From positions 55,639,422 to 55,703,421 of the forward strand of contig NC_063445.1 of assembly GCF_020379485.1 (NCBI RefSeq): 64,000 nt of DNA. The letters run 5' to 3'. The stretch comes from Brassica napus (lineage: Eukaryota; Streptophyta; Magnoliopsida; Brassicales; Brassicaceae). Each line of letters opens with the position of its first letter. The stretch's first letter is position 1. The notes under the pieces are model-generated. The model saw nothing but the letters and a program-made list of their open reading frames with translations, did no database searches and was not told where the DNA came from. The position numbers and the translations under genes were made by a program. Of the stretch, positions 11,578-22,877 are shown one piece after another.

Positions 11578-11749
11578 CCTCAACAGTTTATGTATCTTCT
11601 GGAACAACCGCCGACATGGTACTCCGCCAATTCCGGCTTCTGCTTTGATCAAAGTCATTGATAGACAGATTCGAAATCAGTGCTTAATATTGATTTCAAA
11701 GAGGGCTCGACAGTATGGAGCTGTTCTTCAAGTATGGCTGGCTACTTGA
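11578..11749 (+). pseudogene. LINE 3' relic (C-terminus of reverse-transcriptase protein)
   Basis: The plus frame LCIFWNNRRHGTPPI...ALIKVIDRQIRNQC...VLQVWLAT ends at TGA 11,747-11,749. It aligns with the C-terminus of the LINE ORF2 at 52,032-55,691 (LWKERNGRRHHTG...LIRIIDKTVWNRI...LMRRWF). Only the end of the zf-RVT-associated region is left. Confidence 0.7.
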
Positions 11750-11839
11750 TAGAAATTTAAAGGAAATTATACTCTTCTATCTCTATTTTCAGTAGCTTAG
11801 TCTCTAAAAAAATACTTTTTCTGAATAAATTTTACATAT

Positions 11840-12646
11840 TAGGCACAGAGGAGGCTAAACCAGCAAATGATGGAGATGATGCAGAGGATGTACCCGAACG
11901 AGGTGTTCCTGGACGTGCCAGACCCGTAGGTTTTTTTTTGTTTTCCAAAAACTCGGAATGTTTTATTTTTATTTGTGAAACTTTGAATATTAATTAATAT
12001 GATTTCAATTTTAATTTTAATTTCATATTTTTGAATTTAAATTTCAGAAATTTTATTTTTTTTAAAAAAATAATATTTTTTACATTCCGAGGAAATTAAT
12101 TATATTTTTTACTCGATCGATCGATGAGTTTTTGGACATAAATCCATCGATCGATCTGTTTACAAAAAAACGTTCGGAATATACCGAGGGACCTGTTCCT
12201 CGGAATATACCGAGGAACTTTTCTCTCGGTATATACCGAGGGACATTTCCCTGGGAATATTCCGAGGAACCGGTTCCTCGGAATATACCGAGGGACACGT
12301 TCCTCGGAATATTCCGAGGAATATGTCCGTCGGTATATTCCTATCGATCGATGTATATATGTCCAAAAACGCATCGATCGATGAACGTCCGAGGAAATAT
12401 CCCGACGAAGTTCTCCCTCGGTATATTCTAAGGACATTTCCGACAAACTAGTGATCCTCGGAATTTCCTCGGAAGTTTGTTTCCTCGGAATTCCGTCGGA
12501 AAATTCCGAGGGATTTCCGAGGAAAGAAGAAATTCCGAGGAATTATTTCCGACGACTTGTTTCGTCGGTATGTCATCGGAATAACGATATTCCGACGAAA
12601 TTCCGACGATTTTTTCCCTTAGAATCCTTGTTGTTTTCTTGTAGTG
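11840..12646 (+). mobile_element. CACTA (En/Spm) transposon, right end with last transposase-like exon
   Basis: The terminal sequence, read inward on the minus strand from 12,646, is CACTACAAGAAAACAA, the typical plant CACTA terminal inverted repeat. Inward lies a dense subterminal array (12,080-12,610) of TTCCTCGGAATAT/ATTCCGAGGAA and ATCGATCGAT words. A last exon 11,843-11,929 (after acceptor AG at 11,841-11,842) encodes MMEMMQRMYPNEVFLDVPDP and stop, as at the C-terminus of plant Ptta/En/Spm transposase-type proteins. The left terminus was not found, so the element is truncated. Confidence 0.8.
12080..12610. repeat. CACTA subterminal repeat array
   Basis: At least fifteen direct and inverted copies of a ~10-bp word (tcctcggaat / attccgagga, with CCGACGAA variants) are spaced by roughly 20-25 bp. 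In the En/Spm family such arrays bind the element-encoded TNPA-like protein. Open frames here on both strands (GIFRGT-like, PRYIPRN-like) are read-through of the repeat, not genes. Confidence 0.85.
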
Positions 12647-12749
12647 TAAGTCGCACATAACCCAGCTAACATATTTTAACAAATTAACACAAAATCAACA
12701 AACCTGAAAGCAGAGAATTTGTGGTAAATGCATTGATAAATAACTTTGG

Positions 12750-12801
12750 CTAGACAGAGATAACGATGGTTTACCAGAAGTGGCAGTTACGTATCAGAAT
12801 A
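12750..12801 (-). pseudogene. Fragment of the TFIIIC5 gene 5' leader
   Basis: Starting at tagacagagataacgatgg, about 50 bp match 40,441-40,490 just upstream of the intact TFIIIC5 gene, a little over 100 bp beyond the CACTA terminus. No coding content. Confidence 0.7.
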
Positions 12802-13240
12802 AAGTTTGGCATGAAAAACATGAAAAAGTTGTGTTCTTAATTATGCAGGAGCAAGTATCTGAGCTGCGATGGAGGCAATATTGATCATCAATATGGTTTC
12901 CGGCGAAAGAAGTTAGTCCTCCTATTACTCACTTTAACATAACCAAGTGCTTGATTCTGCTGTGAAAACGGCTTTGTCACGTGAATCTGTGGCGTTTGGG
13001 AACAGATAGTCTTGGATTTGACTAACCGTTGCGACAGCAAGTTTAAAGCTCTTAAATTTTATTTAATCTTCCTTTTGTTTTTCTTTTTTTACTTATTTCA
13101 TTGTTAGTGTTCCATGTTATAGACTTCTATGATATTTTCTATGACGCACACTACATTTAACAAAATATACAACATCAACAATCTTAACACCAACTATAAT
13201 TTGTTTTAACAATATTATAACCTTTTCACAGCGTTTAAAG
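12802..13240. other. No gene seen
   Basis: Unassigned DNA. From about 13,100 on it is similar to 60,790-60,910, the DNA upstream of NLR3, and so belongs to the NLR unit's 5' flank. Confidence 0.6.
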
Positions 13241-13735
13241 AAAATGTTTCAACTTTTATTTCATTAGACAGAAAAACAAATAATTGTAATAGAAACTTGT
13301 ACTATTAGACCCTACGTACTGTCCCCTTATCTTTTCAGCCAAAATGTTAGTGACTACAATAGATTCACTCCTTATTATAGTGAATAAATGGCTACTCGTG
13401 AAAACAGCTGGTTTGTGTCGGTGTTGACTGAGAATAATCAACTCTTTGTAATAGGTCTTCAGCTGAATTCTAACTAAAACACATTCACATATTGTCTTTA
13501 TACAGATCAGTTGGACGAAAAGCGATTTTCAAGAGGTGATTTTTTATCTTTTGTATTTTTCATATTTATTTCATCTCAATTGTTCATATCTTTCATAGAT
13601 TAAATCTCACAAAGTTGTATATATTATCTTAGACTAGAATTTGCAGAAAAATATTATCAGGACTATGTATGAACTCAAGGATCCTTGCTCTCGTGTGATT
13701 ATTGATTACTTATTTCATGTTTGAGCAGGAGACTT
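13241..13735 (+). promoter_or_regulatory. NLR1 promoter region and 5' leader with a leader intron
   Basis: Conserved with 61,000-61,379 and partly with 28,727-29,128. It includes the shared words cagctggtttgtgtcg and agcgattttcaagag. A GT at 13,536 (AAGAG|GTGATT) and an AG at 13,727-13,728 (TTTGAGCAG|GAG) bound a probable 193-nt intron ending seven bases before the ATG. The same boundaries occur in all three NLR copies. Confidence 0.6.
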
Positions 13736-16249
13736 ATGGCTGAGGCACTTTTACCGTTTGCAGTGGAGAGGCTTTGGAACCTCCTTGTCCGAGAAACTGG
13801 GAGATTTCAAGGAGTTGAAGAGCAGTTCGAGGGATTAAAGAGTGATGTTAAGAAGTTAAGGTGTTTTCTGGAAGATGCAGATGCCAAAAAACATAAAAGT
13901 GCAACGGTAAAACGCACTATCCAAGCGGTCAAAGAAATAGTTTTGGACGCAGAAGATATAGTCGAAACCTTTGTTTTAATGGAAGAACTCGGAAATAGAA
14001 GAGGCATCACAAACACTGTAAGAAGACTTTCTTGTGTTAGTTTGGAACGCAGGGGACTTGCAATGGATATGAAAGCTGTACGTGAGAGGATCTCTAAGGA
14101 GATACACGATATGCAGAGTTTTGGCGTACAACAGCAGGTCATTGTCAGAGAAAGGTGTATGCCTCCACAGGACGAGCAAAGACAAACGTTTTATATCGTT
14201 GATGAAGAGCAACGTATTGTTGGGATGGAGAGAAATATTGAGCTAGTGGTTGGCAATTTGGTGGAGGAGGATAGCCGTCAAGTGTTTGCTATAACCGGGA
14301 TGGGTGGTATTGGAAAAACCACACTCGCAAGAAAAGTTTTCAATCATGAGAAAATAAAAAAACATTTTTCAGGAGGATTAGCGTGGGTTTGTGTTTCACA
14401 ACAGTTTGAAAAGAAGACTATCTGGCAGACAATCTTGCAACAACTCTGGCCAGAATGCGATGTGTCAAAGATGATGGAAGGCGAACTTCTGGAGAGAATT
14501 GTTCGAGTGTTGTATACACAAAAGGCTTTGATCATCATTGATGATATATGGAGAGAAGGAGACTGGGACCTAATCAAGCATGTGTTTCTGCCAAAAAAAG
14601 GTGAACATCCTTATGTTACATACGTTAGGCTGTGTTTTTTAAAACTCAAGATTTGATCATGAAACATTACAAAAACATAAATTTATTACAGGATGGAAGG
14701 TATTACTTACTTCTCGCAATGAGGAAGTGGCATTACATGCAGATAAACATTGTGTCACCTTCAAACCAGAGTGCCTAACTTTTGAAGAAAGTTGGGATCT
14801 TTTTCAACGGATAGCATTTCCTATTAAAGACACAGCTGGTAAGTTTGCAAGGGCGGCCTACTTGGATTTTTTTTTCTGTTATAGTAAATTAATGAAAAAT
14901 GACTACATTATTTGCAAGACATATGATTTTTTCGATCATTCTTGTAACTGATGTGCAGAATTTAAGATTGAAGAAGACATGAAAGAAATCGGTATGGAGA
15001 TGCTTAAACATTGTGGAGGTTTACCACTGGCAATTAAGGTGTTAGGCGGGTTGTTAGGTAAGAAATACGCATTGCATGAGTGGAAAAGGATATACGAGAG
15101 TATTAATTCTAACATGGTCGGAGGATTCGAGGACGTTTTCCATGTTTTGTGTTAGAGCTTCGAAGAGCTGCCCGTTTATTTGAAGCACTGCTTCCTATAC
15201 TTAGCTCATTTTCCAGAAGATTATGAGTTATCTGTGGAGAATTTGTCATATTATTGGGCTGCAGAAAGATTACCAAGGCCAAGGTATTATGATGGAGCGA
15301 GCATTCGAGAGGTTGCAGATGGATACATAGAAGAATTGGTGAAGAGAAACATGGTTATTTCTAAAAGAGACGTTGATACTTCAAGATTTGAAACACTTCA
15401 GTTGCATGACATGATGAGAGAAGTTTGTTTGCTCAAAGCTGAAGAAGAGAATTTCGTACAAACCATTGGCACATCGACTGCTAATTCGATATCTCCTTGT
15501 AAATCTCGCAGACTTTTTGTGGTAAATTGGGATGCTGAAATATTTAATTTAGATAAGGAGGTGAAGAATCCAAGCCTTAGAACTCTCTTGTTTCTCAAGA
15601 CCAAAACACAGATAATACCTTTATTATTTACAAGGCATAAGCTGATGAGAGTGTTAGATCTCTCTTATGTGGATTTTAAAGGATGGAAGGTACCCTCGAG
15701 CATCGGCAAGTTCATCCACTTGAGATATCTTAGTTTAGAGGGGTCATATGTAACTCAGTTGCCTTCTTCTATGTGGAATCTGAAGAAGCTGATCTATTTA
15801 AACCTAGATGTATATTCTGAAGTTTACATGCCCAACAATATATTGAAAGAGATGCGAGAATTGACATTCTTGTGGTTGCCAAGGAGATTACATGATAAGA
15901 CAAAGTTGGAATTGGGAAATCTGGTCAAGCTGGAGACGTTGAAGAATTTCAACACAAAGCACGGGAGAGTGACAGATCTACAAGGTATGACACGGCTCAG
16001 ATCTCTCTCTATCTTTATTACAGACGAGAGATATACAATGGAAACTCTATCTTCATCTCTAAGTAAGCTTTCACACTTGGAGAGTCTTACAATAGATAAC
16101 GACAACGAGTTTTATACTCCCACGAATGATGATGAAGAAGGATTTGTTTGGGATTTTGTTAATCTCAAACAGCTGAGGTTGGAGATATCTATGCCAAGGT
16201 TACCTGATGCGCAACGCTTTCCTTCTCACCTTACAACCATACATCTCTA
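13736..16249 (+). pseudogene. NLR1: CC-NBS-LRR disease-resistance gene (RPP8/RPP13-like), stop codon and truncated
   Basis: Start ATG 13,736 (MAEALLPFAVERLWNLL), after a leader intron. Exon 1 13,736-14,600, exon 2 14,692-14,838, exon 3 from 14,959; boundaries fit GT-AG and keep frame. Rx-type coiled coil (1-160); P-loop GMGGIGKTT at 188-196; RNBS-A GLAWVCVSQQF; kinase-2 [46 protein letters not shown] in place of MHD; then LRRs. Damage: TAG at 15,153-15,155 where NLR2 has TTG (Leu), ahead of the LHDMMRE motif and LRRs, and the frame ends at 16,250 after FPSHLTTIHL, losing the last LRRs retained by NLR2. Exonuclease-gene DNA follows at once. A functional sensor is unlikely; a truncated CC-NBS product is possible. 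Confidence 0.9.
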
Positions 16250-16254
16250 AGTTC

Positions 16255-17150
16255 AGTTTTGTGGTACGTCAAGTTGCTGCTCATTTTTCAGAAGGATCTT
16301 GACTCTATATATTTGATGCTTAGCCAAATCTTGGTGTCTCAACAGTTTTGTATCTCTTGTCAACAGAACTCTGTTCTCTTTCAATGCTTGATCAAGCAAC
16401 TCCCTAGAAGTTGTGTCAATAAATCAACAGATAAATTATAAGAAATATTGTAATCTAAATTTTATAATGGTAGCTTAGAGAAAAAGTACCTTGAATCTGG
16501 CTTCTCTGAGGGTGGAACTGCAGCATCAATCCCTTCAACCTAGAGAGTTGTTCTATAAGCATGGAGAAATAAATTTAACACAAGCTTGGCAGAGATTAAT
16601 ATAATTACCATCGCATCCAAGAGCAGCCATCACCGCCCAAAGATGAATATATCCCATGGTGGTGGACCTTGCCTGTCCATAGAACAGACCAAATGCTTAT
16701 ATGTGTTCACATTCTTCAACGAGGCACCACGTCTTCTTGATTTCTTCTTGGAGATCCTTGGTTGAAGATCAGACTCCTTCAAGTTCAACATGATCTTTTC
16801 CCCATACTTCCTGACTATCTTCAACAGGTTCTCATCGTGTTCAGCGTCGTTTTTCTAGAAACCACTCCGTTGGCAATGTTTTGACCATTTTGGGTCATTG
16901 CTCTGATAACATCTGCAGCCTTGCACAGTTTGGCCGTGACAATCTTGCTGGTACAGTCCGATCCATTGAGAATATCTTTTAAGCCAACGTTTATATCATT
17001 AGGATCATGCAATGTGATTTCTTCAACAAGATTTGACTTGAACACATTGAATATTTGGAGCAAGCAGTGAGCATCTGTTGCAGCGTATAGTTTATGTTCT
17101 TCTGTTAGAGGACGGTGTGACCACTGACTACATTGAAGCTCCTAAAGAAC
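16255..17150 (-). pseudogene. Mut7/EXD-type 3'-5' exonuclease gene, middle part
   Basis: Minus-strand pieces: ELQCSQWSHRPLTEEHK and YAATDAHCLLQIFNVF (17,150-17,040, end of the DEDD exonuclease domain), then LHDPNDINVGLKDIL and IVTAKLCKAADVIRAM, then SDLQPRISKKKSRRRG, and RELLDQALKENRVLLTRDTK with LAKHQIYRVKILLKNEQ (about 16,410-16,270, Mut7-C RNase domain). One or more frameshifts separate pieces (for example near 16,855, where SRK continues in another frame as IVRKYGEKI). The segment stops at the NLR1 breakpoint; its last exon is at 11,488-11,547. Protein name from memory. Confidence 0.75.
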
Positions 17151-17159
17151 AAAACCTCG

Positions 17160-17931
17160 TTAGAAGCCGTATAAACAGTAGGTTTCTTAACCTACGACCA
17201 ACCTTAGAAAAGCACTCAAGTCTAACATCACTAGAAAAATGTGTCTAAAATCCAAATATCAACAGAACGGAGGCAAAGCCGATTCTGAGGGGATACCTAT
17301 CAAACATTTGCATGGGGCCCATGATTTTCTAAAACTTTTAGGGCCTATTTTTACCTCTTGTAAAATACAAACACAATCAAATCATATATCCTTAATGTTA
17401 TTTAAGACGATGGTGAATACAAAAGAAAAATAACTGATATATCAATAATTACTTTCAAGGCTTAATCATACTTTCTGCACAATTTAATTGTCTTTCACGC
17501 CCCTTTTACTGAGTTTCAAGGGCAAAATATAAAAGAAAAATGGATTTCTTTTCAACTTCTTTGTTATTTTGTTTTAATTGTTGGATCAGCTTCGCTTCTC
17601 ATACCAAAGGTACAATAGTCTCAAATGTTTTTATTTTATTTTGCCTTTGTTCTTGTCATCACGATACAACTCACAAATTTCTCTTTTTAATACTGTTTTA
17701 TGTAATTTTTATTATAAACTTGAGTTTTTTTATGAATTAAATTCCTTTTTCTATTATTTAAGGGTCTCATTTTCGAATTTCGTATTGGACCTCGAATATC
17801 TCAGGACCGGCACTGACGGAGGACATCGTTTTCATTACATAAAATGTGAAGTAAGACGATACAACTAAAGAGACAGAGACAGAGAAAATTTTTCATGGTA
17901 CTAAGATCTACCATGAAGAAACAAACCAAAA
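17160..17931. other. Intron/intergenic remnant, no gene assigned
   Basis: 17,160-17,230 looks like upstream intron of the exonuclease gene. 17,240-17,870 contains short frames on the plus strand without known motifs. Confidence 0.5.
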
Positions 17932-18851
17932 CAGTTCAAACATTTAAAAGACCCAATGGAACTTATCTACACGTTAAAGAAGTTATATTGCTAGAGATGC
18001 AGCAGCTGGCTTTTGATCTATGCCTTGTTCTATCCAAAAGAGGGCATGATCCTATTTGGGATTTAGGTGCAAGAGGTCTTGCACTTGAGCACATTGATGT
18101 AAGTTCACGAAAGCAGTTGCTTTGCTTTGCTATGGGTCACTGTGATGATGAATCGATCAGTGAGTTAGAGCTTCACGTGCAAGGTCAATTCCTGGGAAGC
18201 AGTTTGTCAGCACAAAAGCAACTGCTCTTGTTACTATTCTTTCTTGGATGGCAAGGAATGATTTTGCGCCAAAAGATGAACTGATAGCCATGATTACAGA
18301 CTCGATCACTGAACAAAAGAGGAAGACATCATAGGATGTTCTTTTCTGTTGAATCTAGTAGATGCATCTAGTGCAGTAGAAGTTTTAGAAAAGCAGCTGA
18401 GAATTAGGGAGAACTATCAAGAAACTCGAAGTAGAGTGCGCGGATCCCAACCAGAGTAGAGAACTTGGAAGCTTTGGCCAAAATGGTAGAAGAGAGTTTG
18501 ATTTTGGAAGTGCAGAGAGTTTTCCAGTTATACCTGAAACGCCGTTTTGGGGACAGTTTCTTTCATGTTTTAGGGAACTCTTGTTCTAAGTGACAGTTTC
18601 TTTCATCTGTTATCTAGTTGATATCTCGGGAGTTCCAAGAAGCAAATACAAGTTCTGAGACATGTTTTGGGGAACTCATTTTCCCATGGCTTGTAAAGGC
18701 AGACCAGAAGATATTAGCATGTTAACAAAGTTCATGCATAGCATGTTACCCGTCTCTGAGTCTGATTAATGTAAATTTCTTAAGTTTATTCCTTTTGTAA
18801 TCGTAAAAACCTCAGAAACACAAAACTTCAAAAGTAGAGATAAGTGAGTAA
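17932..18851 (+). pseudogene. MIP2-like (Sec39/NBAS family) fragment, copy 1 of a duplicated unit
   Basis: The plus frame at 17,990-18,165 reads MQQLAFDLCLVLSKRGHD, ARGLALEHIDVSSRKQLL and FAMGHCDDESISEL, recognised as part of the MIP2 Sec39 region. Further shards of later exons follow without a common frame to about 18,500, then 3' flanking DNA. Nearly identical to 26,770-27,690. The MULE is inserted at its right edge. Confidence 0.72.
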
Positions 18852-19082
18852 ATAGTTAAAGAGTAATTACCTAGACTAACTCACATTCATCTTAAAATTA
18901 CTACAATAACTCATATTAAATTTAAATTACTAGACTAAAATGAAAGATAAGCAAAAGTACTAAAAGCCCATTACTAATTTGATTAACTACAAAATTGCCA
19001 CATAAATAAATAAAAAATTAGAAAATATATGTTAAACTTCCCACAAAAAAAATCGACAAAAAAAAAGAAATAGAAACAAACC

Positions 19083-19262
19083 TTTTGTCGGGTCTCTCTC
19101 ACGACGACATCGACTTCTCCGTCGTCTAAGTCCTCTGTCACAGCCATCGTCATCGTCAAGTCCTCTGTCACAGCCGCCGTCGACAACTCCTCTGCCATAG
19201 CCCCCGTCGACAACTCCTCCTTCACAGCCGCCGTCGACACCTCCTCCTCAAGTCGCAATCGT
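19083..19262. repeat. GTCGTC/CTCCTC-rich short tandem repeat inside the MULE
   Basis: Imperfect units of about 30-36 bp (aactcctctgccatagcccccgtcg and variants of cacagccgccgtcgaca). A minus-strand frame reads as repeated VTEDL/EELSTAA units; it may be repeat read-through. Confidence 0.6.
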
Positions 19263-19542
19263 GTTTGATTTGTGTAGGAGATGAATCCCAATTTCAAAAG
19301 TAAGTGCTAAATCAATTCAATTCCCACTAGTTATTACCCTTTTATAACATATTTTTTGATTGAGATGTTTGATTTCGAAAACCCTAAATCCCAATTTCAA
19401 CATTCTTTCACTTTGAAATTTCAAGACTTTTTTTTCTGTAATTAAAGTTTGGTTATGGCAGTCTGTTGATCGGAGATTGTTTGTAGAGAAGAAACTAACT
19501 TGTTAAGTGCTTTATTTTTCAGGTACGGTTTCTTCTTCGGGT

Positions 19543-22500
19543 ATGAGAAAGTATCCTCGTCGTTTCTATGAGGTTGGGAAAACCCCAGTTCAGAGTAGGA
19601 GCATGAACCATAGTTGATATCTCTCCAACATTCAAACCGTGAGAGAAGAACTTCGGGAAGATGTTTGGTCTGAGTTGAGGGGATCAGCTATTGGAGTTAT
19701 TTTCAAGCTGAAAGAGCTGCCTTATATTTGGTCTGCGAAAGTTGTTCACCATTTCCTTGCCAATCAATTGGCAATCGAGAGCAGTCATGAGATTTGGTCT
19801 TTGATAGATGATTCTATGCCATTGCGTTTCTCTTTGTATGAGTTTGGAGAGATTACAGGTCTGAATTGTGATCCTTTCGACAAGCATGACGTTTGGGATG
19901 TTGACCATCAAGAGTTTTGGTTGGAGATGAACGTTCCGACATCAGATGGACCTACATTGCTAGAGTTGCAAGCCATATTCCCGATTTGCAGAAACTGGCC
20001 TCGAGAGAAGAGAGTGATGATTGGTTTGTTGTGTCTGCTATCCATTGGCATATTTGGCATTTCAAGCAACAGCAGAATTCCTTTGCATTGTGCTAAAAGG
20101 GTGATGGACACTGCAGCTTTCCAGCGATATCCATGGGGCCGTATTGGATTTAGCAGCCTTGTCGATTCCATTAAAGTACTCACATATGAAGCAAAGAAGA
20201 GTTACACACTTCACGGCTGTGTTCATGCGCTGTTAATATGGATTTATGAGTGTGTCCCTGGTTTAGGAGAAATATATGGGAATCGGATTGATGGAGCTGA
20301 TGTTCCTCTTCTGTCATGGGGGGGATCTCGTACGCGTATAAACTTCTCAGATTTTTGTGCCCAAGAAAAGAGAAAATATCCAAAGGTATAAACACAAGTA
20401 GTATATCTTCCATTTAAATTTTGTGTCTTACTAATCTTGTATATTACTTTACAGGTTCGTGTGAGGCATATGATTATGAAGCCAGTGGAGGATATATATC
20501 CGAAGTGGGACAATGATAAAATCTATACTGATCTGGACAACATGATAAAAGACATCCTTAATGGCCAGCTAAATGAGAAGTTTTGGGATGCAGTGCCCAC
20601 TACCAAATGCCAGAAGAGAAAAAATGGTGTTGCCGCATCTGTTGTTCCAAACCAGAGGCCTTCTACTATGCGAAGAAAAGACAAAGAACCTGCTGATGGA
20701 GGTGAAGCATCTAATATGGTATGTACAAAATGTTCTTGTAGTTAGTAATAGAAAAATGTCTTTTTTTTTTATTTTGCTAATGACATGGTTTTGTTTTGCC
20801 TATGCATATGAAGGCTGCAGAGCACAAAGTTGCCATAAGTGGGTTAGCTGAGTTGGTTAAAATCCTCACTGCCAAAATGGAAGGCATCGTTGATAGTGTA
20901 GCTGACAAGGTTACTAAAGCATTAGAGGCTACTATTGACTCTAAGGTTGAAGCAAGAGTGCGAGCATATGAGTCTGACTTACGGAATCAGATTGCAAAAT
21001 TGGAGGCACAAATAAATGATAGTAAAAACAACGCTGATGTGAACATTGCTCCTGATGTCGCCACCTCCAAAGCGTATGAGGATGAGGAAGATGATGCTTG
21101 TAGCAATGACTTGGTACAATTCTTTATCATTTGTTCTTGTAATTTTTTTAAAAACAAATTGTATACTAATTCTCACCGTCTATTACTCAGTCATGGATTG
21201 TTCAGAAGAAGATCAATTCACAAGATGGACTGCCGGTTGATTGTGTTGTGAAGAAGGAGAAAAAAGATAAGAAGACGATGGATAGCACACAGAATCTTAC
21301 GACCGAGGTGGTGATAAAGACTGAGAAGAAAGCTGGAATTCCACTAAGAAGAGTTAAGCAAGAGAAGGCCTTCGAGATCCCACAGCTAAATGATGAATCC
21401 ATATCGTCAAAAGATTTGGAAAATCATCTACAGTGGGAGAAGAGTGTAAACTGTAGGGCGGTGTTGGAAGCACTTGCTTCAAATTTGAAGGAGCCTACAC
21501 GCAGACGCAAGCCTCAATTGACAAAGACTCAAATTTGGCCGTTTGTTGGAAATTCAACAGTGAAGCGTATTATAAATGGTGAGAAAGTCTCCAAGGAACC
21601 TTATGACCCATTAGCTAAGGTGGAGGCAGAGAAACTGCAGAAAGTTTTGGACTTCATCAAGTCTGATTTGTAAGTTTCCTCTTGTACATCCTTGCTTTTT
21701 ATTTCGATAGTCTAATAGTTTATTTTTCTTGGTTGTAGGGAAGAAAAGGAGGCTGGTGTTGGAGATGAAAGTGCTGGATTTTTCTTGAAGTTATTGATAC
21801 CTAGGGATGATTGGCCAACAAAAGACTACGGGTGGTTGAATGACTCAGGAAGTTTAATTTCTGATTTTTAATCTCTACGGCTGGTTGCTGACTGTGAATT
21901 GTTTCTTGTCTTAGCACATTGCAGCAGCAATGCTTATGTTTCACAGACGGTCCAGGCAAGAACAGTCTCCGTATTCCTCTTCTCGAATTGCATTTCTGTC
22001 TCACTGGTTTGTGAACTCATGGGTGAACGACTACAAGAGCTGGGACCAGAACACTGAGTTGTCAGAAATGTACATCAAGGCTTTTAATGGAGAACACCCG
22101 GCTGATTTTGTCACAGGTAATAAGTGGATTGCAGACGTCGACGATCTTTTCCTCTGCCACCATGTTAACGGAGATCACTGGGTTGCTCTACGCATTGAGC
22201 TGCATAAGGGAAAAATTCATGTCTATGATAGTATTTGCACACATGTGAGTGATAAGAAGATGAAAGAGGCATGCCGGCCTTTCATGAGAATGATACCAGC
22301 ATTGCTTAACAAGATGGTGCCTGCTAAAACGAGAACGAAAAGTGGAAAGCAGTTCGCTTACATTAGGCACAAGAAGATCCCCCAAAATGAGAACCCGGGA
22401 GATTGTGGTGTGTACTCTTTGATGTACATTGAACGTCTAGCTCTTGGACGTAACTTTGATGGCTTGAATGATCAGATTATAACACAATTGCGCTTGAAGT

Positions 22501-22544
22501 TGGCGGGAGATATTTATGGGGAGGTGACTAAGACAGCCGAATAA
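19543..22544 (+). pseudogene. DUF1985 / Ulp1-like cysteine protease gene of the MULE
   Basis: Start ATG 19,543 (MRKYPRRFYEVGKTPVQ), with TGA at 19,615-19,617, then in frame LSNIQTVREELREDVW into a DUF1985 domain (HHFLANQLAIE, LRFSLYEFGEITGL). Exons ending 20,385, 20,718, 21,113, 21,669 and starting 20,455, 20,814, 21,191, 21,739, 21,915 fit GT-AG, except that the exon 5 donor near 21,855 is unclear. The last exon holds the C48 protease core: His in NGDHWVALR, Asp in HVYDS, Cys in GDCGVYSLMY. DUF1985 joined to an Ulp1 domain is the hallmark of captured SUMO-protease-like genes in Arabidopsis Kaonashi MULEs. Stop at 22,542-22,544. Confidence 0.88.
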
Positions 22545-22877
22545 CTTGATGGTTTCTAGCTTTAGAGATGTAACTTGATGTTTTTTTGGTTTTAGACGGA
22601 TGTATAACTTGATGGTTTTTGGCTTTAGCGGATGTATAACTTGTTTGGTTTTAACTTATGAATGATGGATGTATAATAGTTTGGTTTTATGCATGTGGAT
22701 TTAAGTTTGCATTGGTGAAGTTTTTTTGTTTTGTTTATGTTTCTTGTTCATTCCTCCATGAGACATAAGATGGTTAAATGGTTCTGATATATTTTGAAAA
22801 AAAAAACTTAATAGGACATGAACTAAATAGTAATGAAACACCAAAAGAGTATACCAACAAACAAAATAGAATACTCA

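Noticed and set aside
12080..12682. Several 60-116-codon frames on both strands
   Set aside because: They are read-through of the CACTA subterminal repeats; frames exist in every direction and encode only repeated GIFRGT/PRYIPRN-type words.
13721..13735. Upstream TTG start (MSRRL) for NLR1, and the same for NLR2 and NLR3
   Set aside because: TTG is not a plant nuclear start and the codons lie across a leader-intron acceptor; the family N-terminus begins at the following ATG.
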